Shown here: positions 1 to 7,573 of the stretch, in pieces
Layout of the letters: each line of letters starts with the position of its first letter
Position numbering within the stretch: the stretch's first letter is position 1
Source of the DNA: Actinacidiphila guanduensis
Lineage (GTDB): Bacteria; Actinomycetota; Actinomycetes; Streptomycetales; Streptomycetaceae
Assembly (NCBI RefSeq): GCF_900103985.1
Contig: NZ_FNIE01000005.1
Location: 546,731-610,730 of the forward strand
Length of the DNA: 64,000 bases
Direction of reading: 5' to 3'
The notes under the pieces: model-generated
The model's database searches: none
What the model saw: only the letters and a program-made list of their open reading frames with translations
Told to the model about the DNA's origin: nothing
Made by a program: the position numbers and the translations under genes

Positions 1-347
1 GCGGCTCCACGAGCGGCAGTTCCGGCGGCTCCACCTCCGGCGGCAGCGCGGGCAGCACGTCCGGCGCGTCGAACGGGGGGACCAGCGGCGGCGGTTCGAG
101 CTCAGGTTCGGGCGGCACGGGCAGCAGCGGTTCCACCGGCGCCTCGGGCTCCTCCGGTTCGGGAGGCAACGCCCAGACCGTCGCCGACTCCTCGCACACC
201 GGCGACCTCGCCGAGACCGGCGCCTCCTCCGCCACGCCCTACCTCGCGGCCGGCGCCGCCGCCCTGGTGGCCGCGGGAGCCCTGGTGTTCGTGGTGACCG
301 GACGCCGCCGCAAGGCCGCGCGGGGCGCGGGCGAGGCCGACGTGTGA
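1..347 (+). CDS. C-terminal end of a sortase-anchored surface protein (5' end outside window)
   Basis: The reading frame enters from the left edge (complete codons from base 3) and stops with TGA at 345-347. About 65 codons encode Gly/Ser/Thr-rich low-complexity sequence, probably a flexible wall-spanning stalk. It is followed by LAETG (bases 207-221), a hydrophobic helix of about 20 residues and the basic tail GRRRKAARG. LAXTG plus helix plus basic tail is the signal used by class E sortases of Streptomyces, so the mature protein is probably covalently linked to the cell wall. The N-terminal domain is missing, so the function is unknown. The sortase itself is not in the window. Confidence 0.85.
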   Translation, partial: GSTSGSSGGSTSGGSAGSTSGASNGGTSGGGSSSGSGGTGSSGSTGASGSSGSGGNAQTVADSSHTGDLAETGASSATPYLAAGAAALVAAGALVFVVTGRRRKAARGAGEADV

Positions 348-540
348 TCGCCACAAGGCGGTAACAAGCCACGGGGGGCGGCATCGGCGGTGGTGCCGCC
401 CCCCGTACCCTGGTGCCTGCGCACGGCGGCGACCGGGCGGTTCCGAACACGGGTCCGCCGGCCCCGGCGTGCTGCTGTCTGAGCCCGGCTGCGGGGGAGC
501 AGACACGTATTCGCGCGGTGGGGCACGAGGGCGGGCGGGA

Positions 541-3500
541 ATGAGCGACGGGCTGTTCGCGGGCAGGTACGACCTCGCGGAGCTGCTCGGCTCCGGCGGA
601 ATGGCACGGGTGCACAAGGCCCGCGACACCCGCATGGGCCGTACCGTCGCCATCAAGACGCTGCTGGCCGACCTCGCCCAGGACCCCGACGCGCGCCGCC
701 GGTTCGCCCGCGAGGCGCACGCGGCCGGCGCCCTCAACCACCCCGGTATCGTCACCGTCCACGACCAGGACGAGGTCCACGACGGCGACACCATCGTGCC
801 GTTCCTCGTCATGGAGTACGTCAGCGGCCGCACCCTGGCCCAACTCGTCCGCGAGCAGGCCCCGTTGGACCCCGCGCGGGCGGTGCGCATCACCTGCGAC
901 ATCCTGGACGCGCTGGCCCACGCGCACGCGCACGGCACAGTCCACCGCGACGTGAAACCCGCCAACGTGATGATCACCGACGCGGGCCACCTCAAGGTCA
1001 CCGACTTCGGCATCGCCCGCGTGCTGGACACCGACACCCGCCTGACCACCGCGGGCTCCTCCATCGGCACCCCCAGCTACATGTCGCCCGAGCAGATCAA
1101 CGGCGGCGACGTGGACGCCCGCAGCGACATCTACGCGGTGGGCTGCGTGCTGACCGAACTCCTCACCGGGCACCCGCCGTTCCACGACGGCAACCCGCTG
1201 AACCTGATGTACCGGCACGTGCACACCGCGCCCCCGGCCCCTTCCGCCGCCAACCCCCGGGTGCCCGCACAGCTCGACGCCCTCGTGCTCGCCGCGCTCG
1301 CCAAGGACCCGGGCGAACGGCCCGCGGACGCCGGGGTGTTCCGGTCCTCGCTGTGGGCCTGGCTGACCGCCACCGACGCGCGGACGCTGACCGGCCCGGC
1401 CGCCGTCCTGCCCGCCGAGCCCGCCGACCGGCTCCCGCTAGGCAAGCAGACCCCGGCCGCCGACCCCCGCGCCACCTACGGCGTGGGCACCGCGCTGCCC
1501 TCGCTGCCGGCCCAGCCGGCCGCGCCCGAGTCGCCGGCGCAACCCGCCCCGCCCGTACCGTCCATACCCTCCGCCTCCTCCGCCCCCTCGGCCCCCGCCG
1601 CCCCTTCCACGGCGCCGCCGCCCTCGGCCTACGCCCACCCCGGCCCCTACGCGCCGCAGCACACCCCGCCGCCGAACGGGCCCCGCGCTCCCGAGCACCC
1701 CGCCTACTCGCGCAGCCCCCACGTGCCGCTGCCCCCGCCCTACCAGCCCGCCACCCCGCCGCCGGTGAACCTCGGCCACGCCGCGGCCGTGCCGCCCGTG
1801 CCCCCGGCCCGGGGCTGGAGCACCCGCCGCAAGGTGCTCACCGGCGTGGCCGGGGTGGCGGTGGCCGGGATCACCGTGTCAGTGGTGCTCGCCACCGGCG
1901 CCCTCAGCGGCGGCGGCCACCCGCACCACGACCCCACGCCGGGCCCCACGCACGCCGTCTCGGACGCGCTGGCCCGGCACGGCGGGGTCGCCGGCAGCGG
2001 CTACAACGGCGGGGTGAACGGCGTGGTCCGCGCCTCCAGCCGCAAGGGCGGCACCGTGCGGATCGCCGCGGCCTACCTCGACACGAGCATGCTGGACCCC
2101 GCGGACACCTACAACACCTCCGACTGGAACATCCAGCGGCTGCTGCTGCGCAAGCTCGTGGACTACGCCCCCGCGCCCGGCGACAAGGGCCGCAAGCTGC
2201 TGCCCGACCTCGCCACGAACACCGGCGAGGTCGGCCCGGACGGCCTGACCTGGACGTACCACCTCAAATCCGGGCTGCGCTTCCAGGACGGCTCGCCGAT
2301 CACCTCCAAGGACATCAAGTACGGCGTCGAGCGCACCTTCGACCGCAGCGTGCACCCGGGCGGCCCCTCGTACTTCCCCGACCTGCTGGACGAGGGCCAG
2401 AACTACCCGGGCCCGTACAAGGACCCCGATCCGTCCAAGCTGGGGCTGCACTCGGTGACCACCCCCGACGACTCCACCATCGTCTTCAAACTCGCCAAGC
2501 CGGACAGCGACTTCCCCTACATCCTGGCCATGTCGATCGGCGCGCCCGTGCCGCAGGCCGCCGACACCGACGGCGGCCGGGGCTTCGAGACCCACCTGGT
2601 GGCCAGCGGCCCCTACGAGGTGGGCAGTTACGACCCGGGCAAGTCCCTGCACCTGGTGCGCAACCCCGAGTGGAGCCAGGCCACCGACCCCATCCGCACC
2701 CAACTGCCCTACGCCTTCGACGTGAAGGTCTACGCCACCCAGGACGAGGTCGAGCAGGCGCTCCTCGACGGCAACGCCGACCTGGACTTCGCCGCCTCGC
2801 TGCTCAGCAGCGGTACCCAGCAGGAGATCGTCGACGACCCGCGGAAGAAGGCGGACACCGACGCCGCCTACAGCGGCGCGACCCGCTTCCTGAGCCTGCA
2901 GACCGACGTGGCCCCCTTCTCGAACGCGGACTGCCGCAAGGCCGTGGAGTTCGCCGTGGACCGCTCGGCGGTGCGGACCGCGCTCGGCGGCCAGTACGCG
3001 GGCGGCGACGTGGCCACCACCATGCTGCCGCCCACCGACGACAGCTACGACCCGTCCGCCGCCCCCTACACCGGGCACGACGGCACGCCGGACATCGCCG
3101 CCGCCAAGACGCACTTGGCCGCCTGCGGCAAACCGGGGGGCTTCTCCGTCACCCTCGCCTCGGTCTCCAGCACCACCTCGCGCAGCGACGCCGCCGTGGA
3201 GGCCATCGCCGACTCCCTGGCGAGGGCCGGCATCACCGTGAAGCTCAAGAAGCTGAGCGCCACGGACTTCTACGACACCCTGCTCGACCCCGCCAAGCTG
3301 AAGAAGTCCGGCTGGGGCATCGCCTACACCTCCTGGGCCGCCGACTGGCCCACTGGCGGCGGCTTCCTGCGCGAACTCGTGGAGCCGGGCGGCGCCGCCA
3401 ACTACCCCGGCCTGCGCGACACCCAGCTCACCGGCATGGTCGACCAGGCCGACGACCAGACCAGCCCGGCCGCCGCGGCCCAGGAGTGGACGAAGATCGA

Positions 3501-3639
3501 CGCGCGTCTGATGCAGGACGCGGTGTACGTCCCGCTGGTCTACGACCGCCACTTGGTCTACCGCGGCCCCCACCTCACCAACGTCTACCAGCACCAGGTG
3601 ATCGGGGGCATCGACCTGAGCGCGCTGGGAGCGGCGTGA
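541..3639 (+). CDS. Transmembrane Ser/Thr protein kinase fused to an extracellular SBP_bac_5 solute-binding domain
   Basis: The product has 1032 residues. The N-terminal Hanks-type kinase (about 10-280) has a Gly loop LGSGGMARV, catalytic K39 (VAIK), alpha-C Glu58, HRD 135-137 with N142, DFG 155-157 and an SPE motif. A Pro/Ala-rich juxtamembrane linker (about 290-425) leads to one membrane helix (about 433-458). The outer part (about 500-1030) resembles family-5 oligopeptide/nickel-binding proteins (GGTVRIA, LLPDLA, YHLKSGLRFQDGSPITSKDIKYG-type segment). The usual PASTA repeats are absent. The ATG at 541 follows GGGCGGG and starts directly before the kinase fold; an ATG 72 bases earlier would add unconserved residues. 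I infer a receptor kinase sensing an oligopeptide or similar ligand. No ABC permease genes are adjacent. Confidence 0.9.
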   Translation: MSDGLFAGRYDLAELLGSGGMARVHKARDTRMGRTVAIKTLLADLAQDPDARRRFAREAHAAGALNHPGIVTVHDQDEVHDGDTIVPFLVMEYVSGRTLAQLVREQAPLDPARAVRITCDILDALAHAHAHGTVHRDVKPANVMITDAGHLKVTDFGIARVLDTDTRLTTAGSSIGTPSYMSPEQINGGDVDARSDIYAVGCVLTELLTGHPPFHDGNPLNLMYRHVHTAPPAPSAANPRVPAQLDALVLAALAKDPGERPADAGVFRSSLWAWLTATDARTLTGPAAVLPAEPADRLPLGKQTPAADPRATYGVGTALPSLPAQPAAPESPAQPAPPVPSIPSASSAPSAPAAPSTAPPPSAYAHPGPYAPQHTPPPNGPRAPEHPAYSRSPHVPLPPPYQPATPPPVNLGHAAAVPPVPPARGWSTRRKVLTGVAGVAVAGITVSVVLATGALSGGGHPHHDPTPGPTHAVSDALARHGGVAGSGYNGGVNGVVRASSRKGGTVRIAAAYLDTSMLDPADTYNTSDWNIQRLLLRKLVDYAPAPGDKGRKLLPDLATNTGEVGPDGLTWTYHLKSGLRFQDGSPITSKDIKYGVERTFDRSVHPGGPSYFPDLLDEGQNYPGPYKDPDPSKLGLHSVTTPDDSTIVFKLAKPDSDFPYILAMSIGAPVPQAADTDGGRGFETHLVASGPYEVGSYDPGKSLHLVRNPEWSQATDPIRTQLPYAFDVKVYATQDEVEQALLDGNADLDFAASLLSSGTQQEIVDDPRKKADTDAAYSGATRFLSLQTDVAPFSNADCRKAVEFAVDRSAVRTALGGQYAGGDVATTMLPPTDDSYDPSAAPYTGHDGTPDIAAAKTHLAACGKPGGFSVTLASVSSTTSRSDAAVEAIADSLARAGITVKLKKLSATDFYDTLLDPAKLKKSGWGIAYTSWAADWPTGGGFLRELVEPGGAANYPGLRDTQLTGMVDQADDQTSPAAAAQEWTKIDARLMQDAVYVPLVYDRHLVYRGPHLTNVYQHQVIGGIDLSALGAA

Positions 3640-3786
3640 GGGGTGCCGCTTCGTGCCCGGGGCCGCGGATGCGTGCGGCGGCTGGCGGGACCGACGCCGG
3701 CGGGCCGGGTGCGGCATGCGGGCCGGGCTCGGCGGCGACGGTGGGGGCCGTACGCCTGCTGTGTGCGGCGGGCGGTGGGGCCGGGC

Positions 3787-4839
3787 TCAGCGGGCCGGGC
3801 GCGGGGGCATCGCTGCGGCGAGGGCCGCGGTGAAGGCGTCGGTTGTGGGGCGGTCACGGACGGCGATCCGCAGCCACTGCGGGCCGAGGCCGGGGAAGGT
3901 GTCCGCACGGCGTACCGCGTAGCCCGCCGTCCGCAGCCGTTCCCGGACGTCGAGCGCGTCCGGCACCCGGACCAGGACGAAGGGCCCGGCGGGCGCCGCG
4001 ACGGCGGACTCGACGCCCGGGACGTCCGCCAACCGCCGCAGCAGGTAGGCGCGGTCCGCCGCGATCCGCTCGGCCGCCCGTGCCGCCTCGGCCAGCGCGT
4101 GCGGCGCCATGCACGCCTCGGCCGCGACCAGTGCCGGGGTCGAGACCGGCCACAGCGGCTGGGCCGCGGCGAGCGCGGTCACCGTCCCGGCACCGGCGAG
4201 CACGTAGCCGACCCGCAGCCCCGCCAGGCCCCACGTCTTGGTGAGGCTGCGGAGCACCACCAGCCCAGGGACCTCGCGGGCGTCCGCCAGCGACTCCTTC
4301 TCGCCCGGCACCGCGTCCATGAACGCCTCGTCCACCACCAGGGTCCGGCCCGGACGGGCCAACTTCCTTATCAGCGCGGCCGGGTGGAGCACAGAGGTGG
4401 GGTTCGTGGGGTTGCCCAGCACGACGAGGTCCGCGTCCTGCGGGATGCGGGCCGGGTCGAGCCGGAAGCCCTCGGCGGGGTCGAGCAGGACGCGGTCCAC
4501 CGCGTGGCCCGCCGCGAGCAGGGCGGCTTCCGGCTCGGTGAACTGCGGGTGGACCATGACCGCGTGCCGCGGGCGCAGGGTCCGGGCGAGCAGGACGAAT
4601 GCCTCCGCGGCTCCCGCCGTGAGCAGGACCTCCTCGCTCGGCCTGCCGTGGCGCGCGGCCACCGCGCTGCGGGCCGCTGTGCCGTCCGGGTAGGCGGCGA
4701 GTCCCGCCACCGCGGCGGTGAGGCGTTCGGCGAGCCACGAAGGGGGCGTCCCCGTACGGACGTTCACCGCGAGGTCGGTCAGGCCGTCGGCGATCTCCGC
4801 GTCACCGTGGTGCCGCAGATCGGGCTCTTCGGGGGCCAC
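3787..4839 (-). CDS. cobC: Cobalamin-pathway PLP-dependent aminotransferase-like protein CobC (threonine-phosphate decarboxylase family)
   Basis: The 350-residue class I/II aminotransferase fold has the PLP-lysine motif SLTKTWGLAGLRVGY (about 200-214), GNPTNPTS and a VDEAFMD segment. Members beside corrinoid genes are named CobC (Salmonella CobD function) and are thought to supply the (R)-1-amino-2-propanol phosphate arm attached by CobD/CbiB. The GTG start at 4839 has GAGAGGAG about 9 bases upstream. It is the last gene of the minus-strand cobalamin run and is separated from cobE by 234 bp of repeat-bearing DNA. A histidinol-phosphate aminotransferase is the main alternative, but the context argues against it. 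Confidence 0.8.
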   Translation of the reverse strand: MAPEEPDLRHHGDAEIADGLTDLAVNVRTGTPPSWLAERLTAAVAGLAAYPDGTAARSAVAARHGRPSEEVLLTAGAAEAFVLLARTLRPRHAVMVHPQFTEPEAALLAAGHAVDRVLLDPAEGFRLDPARIPQDADLVVLGNPTNPTSVLHPAALIRKLARPGRTLVVDEAFMDAVPGEKESLADAREVPGLVVLRSLTKTWGLAGLRVGYVLAGAGTVTALAAAQPLWPVSTPALVAAEACMAPHALAEAARAAERIAADRAYLLRRLADVPGVESAVAAPAGPFVLVRVPDALDVRERLRTAGYAVRRADTFPGLGPQWLRIAVRDRPTTDAFTAALAAAMPPRPAR

Positions 4840-4909
4840 GGGGTTGCTCCTCTCGGGTCACGGGGGCTACGGGGGTGGCGGGTCCTCTCCGTCCCCGGCC
4901 GCCGGGTCG

Positions 4910-5130
4910 GTCCTCAGCTGGGCGCGCAGTTCCCCGCGCCCCTCGGGGTGCGGGGTGCCCGTTGCGCGTCGTTGCCGGCTGCCGGCCTGCTCCCGGCCGG
5001 GCGCGCAGTTCCCCGCGCCCCTTGCGGGGTCCCGTCTGCCTGGCGGGGCTCTGTGCCGTGCTGAGGCCGGTGGTCACTTCTGGGGCTCCTCTGGCGGAGC
5101 AGTTCCTCGCGTCCCTTCGGGGGGTTCGGG
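4910..5130. repeat. Three dispersed copies of a Streptomyces-type GC-rich repeat (core GCAGTTCCCCGCGCCCC)
   Basis: Copies lie near 4917-4955, 4999-5033 and 5092-5130. The first two share GCGCGCAGTTCCCCGCGCCCC followed by a GGGG-rich partner arm that can fold back on the CCCC; the third is diverged (GCAGTTCCTCGCGTCCC) and lies inside the 3' end of cobE. Elements with this core are, as I recall, common between genes in Streptomyces genomes. They occupy most of the cobE-cobC gap and could act as transcript-processing or termination hairpins. Confidence 0.65.
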
Positions 5131-5484
5131 GGTGGCTATGGCCAGCGTGGTGTGGGGGCCTTTTTGTTTGGGGAGGGCGAGGTGGGGGGTGGGGGCGGCG
5201 GCCAGGAGGGCGGCGGCTTCGGCTACCGAGGGGGTGGCGAGGTGGGGGAGGGCGGCCGGGGTGGGGACCGCGATCGCGGCGAGGGCCGCGGCGGGGTACG
5301 TGAGGATCGGGACCCTCAGGGCGCGGGCCGTCGCGGCGATGGCGGGGTGGGTCTCCTTGCCGGCCAGGGTGGCCAACGCGGCGACCTCGCCCGGGACTCG
5401 GGCGAGGGCCGTACGGAGGAGGGTGGCGAGCTCCTCGGGGGTGGCCGAACTGCTCGCGCCCACACCGACGTAGAGCGTGGTCAC
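5074..5484 (-). CDS. cobE: CobE / CbiG C-terminal-domain protein of cobalamin synthesis
   Basis: The 136-residue protein starts at GTG 5484, which overlaps the cobB stop in GTGA. The N-terminal segment TLYVGVGASSSATPEEL matches the GxGxxxxA..E.L pattern of CobE and of the CbiG C-terminal domain. CbiG opens the precorrin-5 delta-lactone; CobE is its aerobic-pathway relative of less certain role. LATLAGKETHPA is also typical of the family. The last ~15 codons (PPEGTRGTAPPEEPQK) are encoded by a copy of the intergenic repeat, so the tail is probably not ancestral. Overlap with cobB indicates translational coupling. Confidence 0.75.
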   Translation of the reverse strand: MTTLYVGVGASSSATPEELATLLRTALARVPGEVAALATLAGKETHPAIAATARALRVPILTYPAAALAAIAVPTPAALPHLATPSVAEAAALLAAAPTPHLALPKQKGPHTTLAIATPEPPEGTRGTAPPEEPQK

Positions 5485-6980
5485 CGTGGGGTCCGGGCGA
5501 TGGCGCAGGCGGTCACGAAGCGGTGGGGGAGGGATGGGTCGGCGGCCCAGTGCGTGTGCAGATAGGACGCGTGCAGGCGGGCCTGGACGAAGCCCTCGGT
5601 ACGGCGTTCCGGCCGTACCAGGCCCCACGCCGGGTCCGGGCCCGCGCCCGGCTCGACCCGCGTGCGGTGGAACTCGTGGCCCCTCATACGGGTGCCCGCG
5701 GCGGCGAGCACGCTGCCGGTCACGGCGACCGCCTCGCGGTAGCCGAGGGTGAGCCGTTCGGTCATCGCGGCCTTCGCGGGCACCACCCCGCACATCGGGT
5801 GTCCGTCCAACTCCCGTACGAGGTAGAGCAGTCCGGCGCACTCGGCGGCGATCGGACCGGTGAACGCGGCGACGTGGCGGCGCAGCGAGGCATTGGCCGA
5901 CAACTGCGGCCCGTACACCTCGGGGAAGCCGCCGCCGATCACCAACCCGGCGGTGCCCTCGGGGAGTTCCTCGTCGTCCAGCGGGTCGAAGCCCACGACC
6001 TCAGCGCCCGAGGCGGCGAGCAGTTCCTCGTGCTCGGCGTAGGCGAAGGTGAAGGCCGCGCCCCGCGCCACAGCGACGACAGGACGCGCGAGCCGGCGGC
6101 TGGGCTCCGCGAATTCCGGCTCCACGAGGGGTGCTCGTGCGGCCACCGCCGCGAACGCCGCTTCCGTGGATCCTGCCGCGGTGGGGGGTGCTCCCGGGGA
6201 GCCCGCGTTCGCGGTTCCTGCCCCCGCGGAGGCCGCCCGGGCCATCGCCGCCTCGGCTGCCGGGTCCCACGGGGTGGCGGTCAGGGGCGGGGCCGAGCGG
6301 GCCAGGGAGAGCAGCGCGGGGAGGTCGCAGGCCGCGGAGACGCGGTCGCCTACTGCTCGTGTCCAGGCTGCTGCCTCGGTGGCGCGTTCGGTGGCCGGGA
6401 TCAGTCCCAGGTGGCGGGCGGGGACGCCGAGGACGTCGTCGCGGCGCAGGACGCCGAGGACGGGGACGCCGGACTCCTCCAGGGCCTTGCGCAGGATCGC
6501 CTCGTGGCGGTCGGAGCCGACCTTGTTGAGGATCACCCCGCCGAGGCGGACGGCGGTGTCGAAGGAGGCGAAGCCGTGCACGAGGGCGGCCACCGAACGC
6601 GCCTGCGCGGAGGCGTCGACCACCAGCACGACGGGCGCCCGCAGCAGCTTGGCCACGTGCGCGGTGGAAGCGGTCTCGCCCAGGCCGGCCGCACCGTCGA
6701 AGAGCCCCATCACGCCCTCGACCACGGCGAGTTCGCAGCCGCGGGCGCCGTGCAGGAAGAGCGGGGCGATCCGCTCGGGCCCGCACAGGTAGGGGTCGAG
6801 GTTGCGGCCGGGGCGGCCGGTGGCGAGCGCGTGGTAGCCGGGGTCGATGTAGTCGGGGCCCACCTTGTGCGGGGAGACCGCCAGGCCGCGCGCGGCGAAG
6901 GCGGCCATCAGCCCGGTGGCCACCGTGGTCTTGCCGCTGCGCGAGGAGGGCGCGGCCACCACCAGCCGCGGCACGCTCAC
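5481..6980 (-). CDS. cobB: Cobyrinate / hydrogenobyrinate a,c-diamide synthase CobB
   Basis: The 499-residue enzyme amidates the a and c carboxylates of the corrin ring using glutamine and ATP. The N-terminal dethiobiotin-synthetase-like domain has the P-loop APSSRSGKTT (about 9-18), HKVGPDYIDPGYH and VEGVMGLFDGA. A Gly/Ala-rich linker leads to a class I glutaminase domain with AECAGLLYL (nucleophilic Cys) and C-terminal HTHW. The GTG at 6980 overlaps the cobO stop by 4 bases (GTGA); an in-frame GTG two codons later is an alternative. It is one of several genes here coupled by 4-base overlaps. Confidence 0.93.
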   Translation of the reverse strand: MSVPRLVVAAPSSRSGKTTVATGLMAAFAARGLAVSPHKVGPDYIDPGYHALATGRPGRNLDPYLCGPERIAPLFLHGARGCELAVVEGVMGLFDGAAGLGETASTAHVAKLLRAPVVLVVDASAQARSVAALVHGFASFDTAVRLGGVILNKVGSDRHEAILRKALEESGVPVLGVLRRDDVLGVPARHLGLIPATERATEAAAWTRAVGDRVSAACDLPALLSLARSAPPLTATPWDPAAEAAMARAASAGAGTANAGSPGAPPTAAGSTEAAFAAVAARAPLVEPEFAEPSRRLARPVVAVARGAAFTFAYAEHEELLAASGAEVVGFDPLDDEELPEGTAGLVIGGGFPEVYGPQLSANASLRRHVAAFTGPIAAECAGLLYLVRELDGHPMCGVVPAKAAMTERLTLGYREAVAVTGSVLAAAGTRMRGHEFHRTRVEPGAGPDPAWGLVRPERRTEGFVQARLHASYLHTHWAADPSLPHRFVTACAIARTPR

Positions 6981-7573
6981 CACTCGATCCCCCGCTGCCC
7001 CTTCTGGCCGGTGTCCATCGGGTGCTTCACCTTGCCCATCTCGGTCACCAGGTCGGCGGCGTCGAGGAGTTCGGCGGGTGCGTTGCGCCCGGTGACCACC
7101 ACGTGCTGGGTCCCCGGCCGCTCGCGCAGCACCTCGACGACCTCGGCGACCGGCACCCAGCCCCAGTGCATCGGGTAGGCGAACTCGTCGAGCACGTAGA
7201 GCCGGTAGGTCTCGGCGGCCAGATCCCGCTTGACCTGCTCCCAGCCCTCGCGGGCGGCCTCCTCGCTGGAGGCGAGGTCGCGCTGCACCCACGACCAGCC
7301 CTCGCCCATCTTGTGCCAGGCCACGCTGCCGCCCTCGCCGGAGGCGCCCAGCACCCGCAGCGCCCGCTCCTCGCCCACCTTCCACTTCGCGGACTTCACG
7401 AACTGGAACACCCCCACCGGCCAGCCCTGGTTCCAGGCCCGCAGCGCGAGCCCGAAGGCGGCCGTCGACTTGCCCTTGCCCGGCCCGGTGTGCACGATCA
7501 CCAGCGGCCGGTTCCGCCGCTGACGGGTCGTCAGCCCGTCCTCCGGCACCACGCTCGGCTTCCCCTGCGGCAT
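6977..7573 (-). CDS. cobO: Corrinoid adenosyltransferase CobO
   Basis: The 198-residue CobO/BtuR-type ATP:Co(I)rrinoid adenosyltransferase transfers the 5'-deoxyadenosyl group to cobalt. The P-loop variant HTGPGKGKSTAAFGLALR lies at about 28-45, followed by FVKSAKW, the family HKMGEG segment and VLDEFAYPMHWGW. The C-terminal MGKVKHPMDTGQKGQRGIEW is typical. The ATG start shares one base with the chelatase stop (TGATG), so the two are translationally coupled. Confidence is high because length and motifs match along the whole protein. Confidence 0.95.
   Translation of the reverse strand: MPQGKPSVVPEDGLTTRQRRNRPLVIVHTGPGKGKSTAAFGLALRAWNQGWPVGVFQFVKSAKWKVGEERALRVLGASGEGGSVAWHKMGEGWSWVQRDLASSEEAAREGWEQVKRDLAAETYRLYVLDEFAYPMHWGWVPVAEVVEVLRERPGTQHVVVTGRNAPAELLDAADLVTEMGKVKHPMDTGQKGQRGIEW

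Noticed and set aside
1879..3717. Long minus-strand ORF of about 600 codons opposite the kinase-SBP gene
   Set aside because: It is the antisense shadow created by G/C-biased third positions. Its composition is Gly/Val/His-rich without motifs, and the plus strand has clear kinase and SBP motifs.
4910..5130. CRISPR-like array from three repeated elements
   Set aside because: Copies are diverged, spacing is irregular, no cas gene is nearby, and the core matches a dispersed Streptomyces repeat.
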